From: Ridgeia piscesae
Lineage: Eukaryota > Annelida > Polychaeta > Sabellida > Siboglinidae
Assembly (NCBI GenBank): GCA_025642075.2
Contig: JAODUO010000465.1
Span: 716,001 to 780,000, forward strand
DNA length: 64,000 nucleotides
Direction of reading: 5' to 3'
In this document: piece after piece, positions 39,740-50,867 of the stretch
How the letters are laid out: every line of letters begins with the position of its first letter
How positions within the stretch are numbered: the first letter of the stretch is position 1
Made by a program: the position numbers and the translations under genes
Notes under the pieces: model-generated
The model's input: the letters and a program-made list of their open reading frames with translations, nothing else
Told to the model about the DNA's origin: nothing
Database searches by the model: none

Positions 39740-41150
39740 CAGGACACGGCTGCGTGGACATGAATTGTTTGTGCGATCAGCGGTTGTGGTTGCTTTGAAT
39801 GCAATGGGAGAATTCTGGGAATAGAAATAGCCGTGGGCTCGTGTGATGCAGCGAATGCGATAACAACGTAGTTGTGTTCTTTGCGATGTTGGTGTTTACG
39901 ATATTGTTGTACATGTGAAGTGGATCTAGCGACCGACTATGACACTGCTGTGACAGTCCGGAAGGTACTGTCATAAATACTTCCCTATAATATGTCAGTG
40001 ACAACACTGGCTACCCACAGACGATAGACTCGTCCATATGTATTCACCGACCTTCCCGCCATGCTTTACCCATGTTTCTTCCAACATGCTGTTGACCAAA
40101 GTATCTTCAGACCCGACATTTACACAGACACACACAAATGTGAACCCACCTCACCAGCCTTACTGAGGTACTTGTCCTCACCAGCCTCACTGAGGTACCT
40201 GTCCTCACCAGACTCACTGAGGTACCTGTCCTCACCAGCCTCACTGAGGTACCTGTCCTCACCAGCCTTACTGAGGTACTTGTCCTCACCAGCCTCACTG
40301 AGGTACCTGTCCTCACGAGCCTCACTGAGGTACCTGTCCACACCTGCTGACAGCTTGTGTACATCAGACAGTTGACGTTGCAAGAAAGACACTGATGGAA
40401 GTGACTTGTTTCAATTGTTTACCTGTGGGTGTTCACATTGTGTTTGGTAACGCCTCCTGGGTCAGTATGATCATAGCTGCAAATCAACTACACTATAGTT
40501 TAAACTCTGATGAATATTTATTTACAGAATGTGAAAATGAGCAGGACAGTGTTCTTTAATCAGCACCTGTCATTTGTTACAATCGTGGAATTATATTGAT
40601 ATATTTTTTATACAAATTGCTTTACGAGAATGTTCTGATGATGCAACAGCCGCACCTGGCGCTGCAGTTTCATTCTTTCTAATTAATACAGGGGATGTCA
40701 TTAAATGAAAGTAAACACTTCTTCAGGCTGGCTATCCAGATGCTGAAGCCTGTGGGTTTGTATCGTAAAATTCTGATGATTACCTACAGTCATGTCTCTT
40801 AGCGGTACATGTTGGTTCCCGTGGTTTTTGGTTGGATACAGAAATGTGCGGATTACCGTGACACCTTATTATACATGGTGTCGAGGTGGTTCCCACATAA
40901 AACATGTTGATTGGGAAACCACTGGATTATTGAAGATGCCGTAAACAAGACATGGCTGTATAAAAGTATTTTTGTATTCATGAAAAAGCTAGTCTAGAAA
41001 AGCCATACTATAATAAATATTTTAAAGATTTGATCCATGTAGTATAAAATACTATTTAAGGTCTCGTTTATCTTTGTATTTGCCACAAATATGGTGCCTG
41101 TAAGAATAAGATATGCAAAGTTGGTGGCGTTTAGTACCGGTAATGCCGAA
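39740..41150 (+). other. 3' flank, probable 3' UTR of the TALE gene
   Basis: No coding sequence. AATAAA occurs at 41012-41017 and would be a plausible cleavage signal for a ~1.3 kb 3' UTR. Further AATAAA copies are at 42454 and 42558. Without transcript data the true end is open. Confidence 0.4.
40150..40345. repeat. Minisatellite in the probable 3' UTR, 27-bp unit, ~7 copies
   Basis: Units contain CCTCACCAGCCTCACTGAGG plus TACCTGT. CCTCACTGAGG can self-pair. Open frames on both strands (85-104 codons) are artefacts. Confidence 0.93.
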
Positions 41151-42679
41151 TTCTTGTGTCTGACACGTGATGATTCAGTTTGTAAAAATCGCAGTTGCTG
41201 CCAACAATATCACTGATAAATTAGAGTCTAGTCATGTTAGAACTTTGTGTACGTTTTCAAACAAGTTGTTTAAACAGGCTGTCGCTGTTGTTATATAGCT
41301 GTACATTCACTGGTCGTTGCATTGGTGCGGTGTTTACCATTTGGTCTCTTGCGTCCAGTTCGCTCGTTGTCTATTTACCGTTCTAAGCTGAATGTACATA
41401 GGAGGTAACTTATTTTCAGCGAATAGTTTTGTGTTCTACGCCACACATTGCGTCCCAGGATTGTTGTTCATAGTAATATATCTACAGATCTATGCAACTG
41501 TGTCGTACTGCGCCGGTGCATAGTTTCGTTCCGGTTGTGCCTTATACTTCGCGTGTCTTTCGTCGTGGCGTCCAACGCTACGCTGGTCACTGTCGCCCGC
41601 AGCGGCGCCCTCTACCGGATAGTGCCATCACTAATAATCGGCCCGTATCACCGCGCTGTAGCAGTTGACATAATGTCGGCTATCGGTATACGTGACGGTG
41701 TCTATTGCGCCGCAGCGTATTTTGTATAAAAATAATTTCTGTTCACAAAACTACCTACCGGAGAGCACCATTTGTTGGAAGTTATAGTTATAGTCGTATA
41801 AATTGAATCCGTTAAGTCGCGGCAAATGTCGGCTACTACTACCACGGATTTTCGCCTCAGGATATAATTAGGCGTGATCGCCGTCAAATTCAGTTATGAT
41901 GATGTTTGTGTTTATACTGTGAACGGAATTAATGCACATTTGTGTCGGTCGTTAGATAGACCGACAAATCATGCATCTGGCGTCGCCGTGTTTTTAAACG
42001 ATGTAATTATCGATCACGAACAATTTGCGATTACAATCATGGACCATTTGCGATTACTAAACACGCCACGTGTTCGCCGGATTTCAGTTTGTTGGTTTCG
42101 CCGAATGTAATTATTCGTAGTGCTGACGCGACCGTCGGGTCAGCGTTTTAAGGGGTTTTATATGTTGTACATATGATATTTATACCTGTACCTATATTTG
42201 ACCAGACGTCGTATATAATTATTGTTGTGACTATGCATATATTTTGCAAACACATCCACGTCGGAATCTTCTGGACATGGTTGGTCGCTTCTAGACACGG
42301 TTCGTTGGACGCGACGCAGTTCAGCTCTCGGGTGATGGTTCGTTGCATAGATCTGACCTGACGGGGTGGGGACTGACCTGACGGCGTGGGGTCTTCATAG
42401 ACCCCCGACTACTTTTACACACCCGCATTTAGAGTTTTGTACATTTCTATTATAATAAAATGTTCGAAAACCTGAGATTGCGTGTTGTGTTAAAAAATAG
42501 TGCGTTCCATGACTGCATCTAATTTAAGCCGAGCTACTGTGTTTGTGCTGTAGCGTCAATAAACCCACAACATGAGCTCAGAGGCGCAATGTATGAGAAT
42601 CTTTCGGCAAAATCCCGAACGGGATACGCAAGGGTCACAACTGAAGGAAGGATTAACTGACCAACACATGGGCAGGAAG
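41151..42679. other. CpG-rich non-coding stretch between the two genes
   Basis: CpG becomes frequent here (for example TTCGCGTGTCTTTCGTCG near 41550) after being scarce in the introns to the left. No supported exon. Two AATAAA motifs (42454, 42558) occur. Confidence 0.5.
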
Positions 42680-42960
42680 CGCAATGCTAAAAGGTCTGTT
42701 TGACGTGAAGGACGGCCGCCATGTGGCTTTCCCTAGTCTTATGTAAGCTGATTATGCCGCCATATTATCTGAACCACGTTACGCGTAGCTTCGGCGTGCA
42801 TCGATCGCGCTTTCTCGTGTACTTGTAACAACATTATCATTTGAATTAAGATATGACGTAGACATTTCGGTTCCAAATGTAACGCGTAATCATTAAGATG
42901 GTGGACAATGGCTTCGCATAATCGCATGCATTTCCTATCCATAGACATGTGATTACATTA
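42680..42960 (+). mobile_element. Interspersed repeat family B, shorter copy
   Basis: GCGCAATGCTAAAAGGTCT... aligns with GTGCAATGCCAGAAGGTCT... at 44226. Shared further blocks are GACGTGA(A/G)G, the GCCGCCATATT motif, GTTCCAAA(T/C)GTA and CGCATAATC/CGCATTTATAATC. The other copy is ~200 bp longer in the middle. No terminal repeats or frame were recognised. Confidence 0.65.
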
Positions 42961-43221
42961 TAGATGAGTGCAAAGGACGTATTGGCTTACGTGTGTGTGT
43001 ACATAGGTCCACGCATCAGTTGTGAGTGCTTGTTATACTACTATACGAATGTTTGTGACCTTCAAGAAACACAAAAAGCCGTTTTACATGTACAATTCTT
43101 GGTTTAATGCTCATTAAGCTAAGGGTTCGTAGCTGACGGCCAACATAGAAACCAAGTTTGGCCTTTTTACCGTGTTGACCGTGGGTCAGCCGTGTTCGCA
43201 AACTGCTGTGTGCGTGCGTGA

Positions 43222-43298
43222 GTGAGGTGAGTGAGTGAGTGAGTGAGTGAGTGAGTGAGTGAGTGAGTGAGTGAGTGAGTGAGTGAGTGAGTGAGTGT
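43222..43298. repeat. (GTGA)n microsatellite
   Basis: About 19 GAGT/GTGA units. A separate 30-bp direct repeat containing AGACGGATCACCGTCAAACA occurs twice at about 43758-43817. Confidence 0.95.
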
Positions 43299-44147
43299 CC
43301 ACGTCACTGGGTACCGAACAGAAGACTTAGTTGTTTTGTTTCTGACTTACAGACAGCCATGTTACCCCGTCTGAAATTGGGTAGTTGTGCCAGGCCTGAG
43401 TTGTGCTACCTCGTAGAATTATGTCACACACCGTTGCATGTTCTAAGGTTATAAACAATGGGGAACAGTTCCAGACTGCCAACCAAAAACAAAACGAACA
43501 TGCCAAAACAATGGCGTATTAGTTTATTTTGCGAAAACAGTGTACAAAAATAACAACACAATACTGCTCTGACGCTTGCGATAATAGTTCGGTTCTACAG
43601 ACAGTTAACGTATACATCAAACGTCATTTGTAATAATACTCGGTGTAAACAAATACTTCGAATGCGCGGTGCATATAATAACTCAAACATATATCGGTCT
43701 AACGTACAGGTTTAGTTTTCCACCTAACTCAGACACCGTACAGATGTACTGTCTTACGCAAGACGGATCACCGTCAAACAGTCTTATGCAAGACGGATCA
43801 CCGTCAAACAGTCGTAGTGCACGGATCATCGAAAGGTGTCGGATCAACGAAAGGGTTTAGTTGGAAAGTACCTCACAGGTCTACGGTTTAGTCTACAGAT
43901 GTGTGTAGGCCTCCTGGCGGACGAACAACAGGCTCCAGTGTGGTGCGTTTAGAAACGTACACCGATAACACCTGTTAACTCGAGGGACAGAAGCTTGCAG
44001 GAAAACTCTCTGGATCTGCCTTTGTGTGTAACAATTTCACAATGTGTCACCACAGCACGGAACAGTATAGTAACGAACTGGTTGTCATTGTTAAAAAAAG
44101 TTTGTGTGTTTTTCGCTTGGAAAGTTCCATAGATAGTAAGTGAACAT

Positions 44148-44219
<72 letters not shown>
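44148..44219. repeat. (TA)n microsatellite, left of family B copy 2
   Basis: About 35 TA units with one phase slip, ending directly at the left end of the family B element. Confidence 0.96.
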
Positions 44220-44221
<2 letters not shown>

Positions 44222-44222
<1 letters not shown>

Positions 44223-44738
44223 AGTGCAATGCCAGAAGGTCTACTCGACGTGAGGCACGGTCGCCATATTGATTTCCCCATTGTTACATATGACTGTGCC
44301 GCCATATTGTTTCAACCATGTTACACCTACCATCCGTATGCAACGATCTCATTTTTCGTGTATCTATAAAAAAAAACGTGCCCACGTGCGTCCACCTCTT
44401 GTAACTGTCAGATCGCTCGATTTACCCAATGCAGTTCAATTTTATATCCCCTCTAGTCTATACGCCCAGCTCAAACAGCACACCCCACTCCAATCTTGTC
44501 TTCTGATATCCACTTCAATAATCTCCGAGAATTGATATATTCCTATAGTCCTATCAATTAATGTCTGTGTTCGACTTTTACCTGATTTTCTAGTTTAATT
44601 TGACGTGGTGCTAGACGAGTTGCAGCTATTCATGTTCCAAACGTAGCGCATTTATAATCATTGCACGTAAATCGTCTTCTGAATTTGCGAGACAAAATGG
44701 CGGATAATAGCTTTACGTCATCGGCCGATCTCCATAAA
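44222..44738 (+). mobile_element. Interspersed repeat family B, longer copy between two TA tracts
   Basis: Homologous to 42680-42960 at both ends, with an extra ~200-bp middle. It is directly bounded by long (TA)n tracts on both sides, as expected if the element landed in, or carried, a TA microsatellite. No coding capacity. Confidence 0.65.
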
Positions 44739-44739
44739 T

Positions 44740-44748
44740 AATATATAT

Positions 44749-44804
<56 letters not shown>

Positions 44805-44806
44805 AT

Positions 44807-44885
<79 letters not shown>
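44740..44885. repeat. (TA)n microsatellite, right of family B copy 2
   Basis: About 145 bp of TA with two short interruptions. Confidence 0.97.
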
Positions 44886-44887
<2 letters not shown>

Positions 44888-45659
44888 CATATTTCAGATG
44901 ACAAATGTACACACTGATATAAACATCATAACCACGCAGTGCAATGATATCATAAACGTAATGAACATATTATGACGTAAATTAACTGCTGGTGGACCAT
45001 TTACCGCCAAACCAACGAATACCTTTACGCCCATCAGCGCGGAGTACTATAGACAACGCTACCAAACCGGGACCTTTGATGCTGACCGATTGACCTGTCT
45101 CGTAGGACAAGGTATTCACAGACGGTCATTAACATCCGAGACACAACATCATTAATTACGCAAGTGCATCATATCCGTTTGTACACAAACAAATTATGGC
45201 AGAATCACAAACAATGCGAGTCTTCTATCACAGTCCGTGCTTGAATACTTCAGGTTAGGAATACAGCGTCATAAATGGAAGATTTCAAAGTATTAGTAGT
45301 TATAATGTTATTATTAGTAAACCTATATGTATATATTTACATTGTCGACATACGCATCGAGCTATGTGTGCAATTAAAATGATCTTCGTGTGCATGTAAT
45401 AACTACACACTGTTCAGTACCTCTTTATACAATGAACCCAACTATAATATTGATCACACCAGAAATATATTTTCTCATCTATAAAACAAAGAAGTAGTAA
45501 GCATGTCCAATAAGATTGAATGCCGTATCCCACTACAGTGGCGATATTGTAATACTGCAAAGGTTGATGCGAAAAACTGAACAAATGTAATGGCCATGTC
45601 GCCTTTTTAGAGTACTAGTTATAAAGCTTTAATGTACATGACTGAAAGTGGCAGTTGTG
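44886..45659. other. Non-coding stretch
   Basis: AT-rich; no exon, RNA gene or repeat unit recognised. Confidence 0.5.
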
Positions 45660-45661
45660 TA

Positions 45662-46046
45662 TAATTCGGACCCACCTAAATTTTGCCATTATAACTGTAT
45701 CTTTGTCAACATTTGATACTTGATTTTGTTAATTCAATCACTTTAAATCATCTCACGCATATTTATGTTTATATTATAAACAGCACATCTTACGACTTTT
45801 GAGGTCGAAACGAACTGTTTATCGCCCTTTCCTTATGCACGGCGCAGTAACACATGCACCGTTGTGCTTGCGACTGGCACAAATCGGAGCGCTATTTGGG
45901 TCTTAAAATTTAATATTTGTGAAACATACCGTCATAAATATACCTTGGAATGCTGATTGATTGTGTTTATGATTAGAGTTTGTGTGAGCTATAAAATAAA
46001 GGCGAATACACAGTTATAATGGCACACTTTAGGTGGGTCCGAATTA
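45662..46046. mobile_element. MITE with ~37-bp terminal inverted repeats and TA target duplication
   Basis: The left end TAATTCGGACCCACCTAAA is matched exactly by the reverse complement of the right end. After a short gap with two mismatches, TGCCATTATAACTGT is also shared, so the inverted repeat is ~37 bp. TA flanks both ends (45660-45661 and 46047-46048). The 385-bp body has no frame. TIRs plus TA duplication fit a non-autonomous Tc1/mariner-type element. The near-intact TIRs suggest fairly recent insertion. Confidence 0.9.
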
Positions 46047-46453
46047 TACATAAGTGCCCTGAACGTAACACTCTTTATAAGGATGGACGTGGACTGCTAT
46101 AAATCGATTTCAGCCAATATTATTTGATTCCAGATTTAACAATGAAAATCTGCAACTGAATTTGTAGTTACGAACATATCCTACAGAGGGCGCCACGGAT
46201 ATTATTTTGTGGCAAACGAAGGCAACGATAACATTACTAAGAAGACACACATTGACGGCATAGCGATGGCCACACATTAAACACATAACAAAAATGGTCA
46301 ACAGTGTCCTCCACGAAATACTGAGTTGAACAAATCTCCCCATATCTTTAAGAAACTCGTAATCAACCAACGGTAAATACTGATATCTCAACCAACCAAC
46401 CGGCTCATCCGTGTAACCGCGCGCGCGCGAAGCGAATGTGGTGACGTCACAGA

Positions 46454-47290
46454 TCACCTGAGCACCATCTGGTGGATGCCGTTGAACAAGTGCTTCTTGC
46501 CGGCGATGATGTTCTCGCGCAGGTCTGGGTTGGACTCGGGGAAGCGCTCGTGGAATTGGTGATGGGTTTCGGTCTTCGAGAAGCTGTCGACGATGCGCTG
46601 TATGCCGGACTGAGGCTGGGGCACGCCGGAGCCGGCGCGCCAGTCGAAACGCGCGTCGTTCTTACGGCCGTAATCGAAATCGTAGATGCCGTAGCGCCAG
46701 TTGGCGTACTGCGACGTGGCGCCGGGCGCTAGGAGACTGTCCCTGTGACGTTTCAGCACGAACTGTCGCGGCAAGTCCGAAACCGACGGCTCTGGCATCG
46801 AAACCCGCCCCGGCATCAGCGACACCGGCAGCTGCATCGGTGCCTCGGCCGGAGCTCCGCGCGTCGTGTAGACCCGCGACGCGCCCCCTCCCTCTCCTCC
46901 CCATCCCTCCCGCTCCGTCGCCGGAGCCGAGTGCTGGCCGGGGACTCCGTCCAGGTAAATGAGCATCTTGTCGGGGGCGGTGAAGGGGCGAGCGACGAGA
47001 CGATTCACGTAGTGTGGCTCGCCGGGCGACGGCTCGGGCACGGGCACGGCCGTGGGGCAGCACTGCCGTGAGTAGGAGGTGGGCTTGACGCCGCTCAGCG
47101 ACTGGTTCTCCATCGACATCAGCACGAGCGGCTCGACCCGCGCCTTCGACGCCAACTGCTGTTCCTGCAGGAACGTCTTCGTGTTGTACGTGTCCGCGTA
47201 CTCCGTCTCGTTGTGCACGAGACCGCCCTCCTGCGAGCGCACGTCTGACGTCATCACGTCCGGCTGCAGCTCCACCTTCTGCCACTCCAC
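46454..47290 (-). CDS. SPMIP4: SPMIP4-like last exon
   Basis: Acceptor CCGCCCCGCCAG, then [12 protein letters not shown] to the stop. 279 codons including the stop. It holds the conserved C-terminal tail: [20 protein letters not shown], then [22 protein letters not shown] and GKKHLFNG. The middle is Pro/Gly/Arg-rich and low in complexity. High GC contrasts with the introns. Confidence 0.9.
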   Translation of the reverse strand: MEWQKVELQPDVMTSDVRSQEGGLVHNETEYADTYNTKTFLQEQQLASKARVEPLVLMSMENQSLSGVKPTSYSRQCCPTAVPVPEPSPGEPHYVNRLVARPFTAPDKMLIYLDGVPGQHSAPATEREGWGGEGGGASRVYTTRGAPAEAPMQLPVSLMPGRVSMPEPSVSDLPRQFVLKRHRDSLLAPGATSQYANWRYGIYDFDYGRKNDARFDWRAGSGVPQPQSGIQRIVDSFSKTETHHQFHERFPESNPDLRENIIAGKKHLFNGIHQMVLR

Positions 47291-48445
47291 CTGGCGGGGC
47301 GGATTGTCAGATGAACTACGTTGCGACAACACACAGGGCAGCAAACGAACACACAGGACAGCAACAACATGCAGGAGAAAACAATGATGTGCAACAACAA
47401 CAACACAGGACAACAACAACAGCTTTCAAAACAATAACAGTATCCAGTAAGGCAACAACGCACAGGACACCAACACACACGCACACGCACACGCACACGC
47501 ACACGCACACGCACACGCACACGCACACGCCCCGACACGCACACGCACACGCACACGCACACGCACAGCACACGCACACGCACACGCACACGCACACGCA
47601 CACGCACACGCACACACACGATGGCGGACAATACAAATAACCAAACTATCGATTGAAATAAATACAACAACAAATACTGTTCGTGCAGAAGAGTAACAAG
47701 ACAACAAAAACATCCACATCAACAACAATGTCACCGATAACAAGAAAGCAATTGGCAACAGTAGCGACAACCGTAACAGCAGCATCACACATTGACAACA
47801 ACTACAACAGCAGCAACAGAAGAAGCGCAAAACAGAAAAACAACAACAACAACAACAACAACAACACGCTTACCATTAATAACACACGAAGTAGGCTACA
47901 ACCGCCTACTTGATTGCTGCAGGTCTGTCACATAAGGGTTGTTGAATATCGCTAATGATAATTACGACGGAAGCAACGGTGGCAATCATAACACTCAGGC
48001 TCAATTATACCTAATTAATTGGCGGTGCTGGTACCTCACTGATCCAGAGACATCTATGACGTCATACTCTAGGGAAATTAATCTGCCAACAACCGATTGC
48101 TCGCCAGCAAAATGAATGTTGCTTATTCTTGCTGACTATTTCGTAATGTGTTTGAAAACTTGATGTCTTTGTAGACATCAAGCTGCGAAAGGTTGGGTAG
48201 AATGGATAAACACGAGACGCTATAGTGCACCGAATTTAAATAGCATTTGAAACATCACTCATTCCATGATTTACTACACGTTACACATAACACTTTTTTA
48301 TCTCTCTAAATTTCCTAGATAATCTATCAAAATTAAACTTTCTTGGTTAGATAAATTTTGTAATCTAATAGCCGTAAGCCCAAATTAGAAGTATTTACTC
48401 CAAAAATATTCCTTCGAAAAATGTTAGCTTCTGCCATAGAGACTG

Positions 48446-48513
<68 letters not shown>

Positions 48514-49237
48514 CAGAACGACACTTGTGATATCGCTGTTGTGCAGCTTTCCGGTCACGTGACTCACCGCCTCGTTCCAGGGCATGACGAGCTCGTGTGG
48601 CGCCACCTGCTGGTTCAGCTGCGGCACGCTCCCTGGCGGGCCTCCGAGCGTACGATTGTAGCGCGTTGCTTCAGCCATCGACCGGTTGAGTTCCGTCTTC
48701 AGGTTGAGAGCGCCCTCGTGCGAGTCGGCCGTGTACATTAGTTCCGAGCCCCGCCGCCGCTCGTGGTTCATCATTCCGCGAAGCTTGTCCGGGTCGTATG
48801 ACGTCAAATACAAGCCGGCGCGCTCGCGCTGTGGGAACAAACGAAACCGCGGTAAAGTGACAGCCATATTGTGTGCGTGACTGGCAGACACCACTCAAAC
48901 CATATGTCACGGTAATAGGTGACATTATATCTTAGTAGAACAAACGAAGCTCTTTGCAAAATAAATCTCATACCGTTTCACTAACATTATGAGCTCATAA
49001 CAAAATCCATCATTAAACAGAATCCATTTTTGCCGCCGGACAATATTTCCCTAGTCCAGCAAAGAAACCTTCTCGGTGACACGTCCGGTTGACAGTATAC
49101 ACGATCACTCTTAAGGAGAATACATTATGTTAAAGAGAAAACTCGGGCTTGCGAGCTCATAAGAATGTAACTGAAATGGTCCCCAGGAAATGAAATAATA
49201 ATAATAATAATTATTATTATTATTATAACGCCCGATC

Positions 49238-49306
<69 letters not shown>

Positions 49307-50775
49307 ATATTATACTTTCGGGCATTACAACTATACACACGTACACATAAAGAGACGCACTAACCAAGAAATAAACGTGTAAAAATATAGATATAGCTAA
49401 AATTGTGTTACTAAAGCAATTAAAATAGAGATAATCAGACGCAAATTGTATAAACAAATACATACACTAGGACAGTATTTAAGAAATTTGCTAAAGACTG
49501 TTAAATGCAGTTATCTAAGCAAGATGATTGAAGGTCAAGTGCTGAAGACAAGTCAAACAAAATCAATTGATCCAAAGAAAACACGGAAGTCAAATGTCGC
49601 TGTTTAACGAACCTGATATTTGCCTTCGTGTTCGTGGAAGAGTTTCGGCTGCTCCTTCGTGCTACACGTCAGGTCCATCTTACGTCGTAGGGCCGCCATA
49701 TCGTGACTGGCCGTCTGAGGGTCAAAGTTCATGGGGCATTGGTCAAGAAATGTAAGCTTTTTATTTGTTAAATATATGTGGTTAACATAATTTAGCAAAT
49801 CGATAACAAAGTCAACGGTTGGATCTGGGAAACGTTGCCCGGAGCAAGACAGTTTCCTCTGGGAAGTTGTCAGCCACGCTGCGATGACAGCGCGAAAACT
49901 AGTCGTACACACATAGCAGTGCACCGTAGCCAGGCGCTCATTTACACAAATGAATGAGGTGAGGCAACGTGGAGCGAACAAGACTGTTCAGAAGTCGACA
50001 CTGCAGCTACACCGCCTCACTCGTAGAAGTTGAACCCTCGCTCGATAATATACCTGGTAATCGGGCACCAGAATCTCTCGGGAAAAGTCGCGAAAGTATC
50101 GGTCGATCTCCGAGAGCTTCGGGGAAGGGTGACTGGGGGCATTTCGCTCTCATTACTGAACTTGTGGCGAGTCTTACGTAATAATACCACAACATGTAAT
50201 GCCTTCTGATATTGGCATACACATTCTTCTATACTAATACAACGAAGATAATTGTCGACATTTGAGGAATCAGCTCTATCATGTTCATACACTAGATTCC
50301 CAATTATTTTTAAATTCACATACTTTTTGAAGTATACTTTGTGAAACGTAACGACGTTTCGACCCATCAGCTATGAATATAGGTCAGTACGTGACCAAGA
50401 CTTGTAACTTACAAAATAACAAAATCTTGGAGCCATGAACAATACATTCCATATAATTCCCATTTGTATTTACACGCACGATATAACGCCTGCTCCACAA
50501 AAAGCAAGCCGCTTGTCGACGGTTACTCTACACGTCCACCCAGACTTCCTTCGGGCCTGACTTACATACACTATCTGGTGAGTAAGACGTAATGACCGAC
50601 CTGCAGGTCAAGCAGGAGCCATCTGTTCTCAGCGTCCATCTGTTGTATCCGGGCCTTGTTCTGGGGAACGAGCGTCTCCATGATGGACACTGGCTCCGGC
50701 AGCGGATTGGCTGCAGAAGGAGATCACGTGACGTCAGGTTAACACGAACACTCGGCCAGTTGTCTCGTGTTATAT

Positions 50776-50827
<52 letters not shown>

Positions 50828-50828
50828 C

Positions 50829-50867
<39 letters not shown>

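Noticed and set aside
46472..47387. Plus-strand frames of 86-108 codons opposite the last SPMIP4-like exon
   Set aside because: Antisense shadows of a GC-rich real exon.
50007..50367. Longer minus frames around the 63-bp exon (up to 116 codons)
   Set aside because: They are in phases that do not join to neighbouring exons. The 50054-50116 reading fits phase, splice sites and the inverted duplicate.
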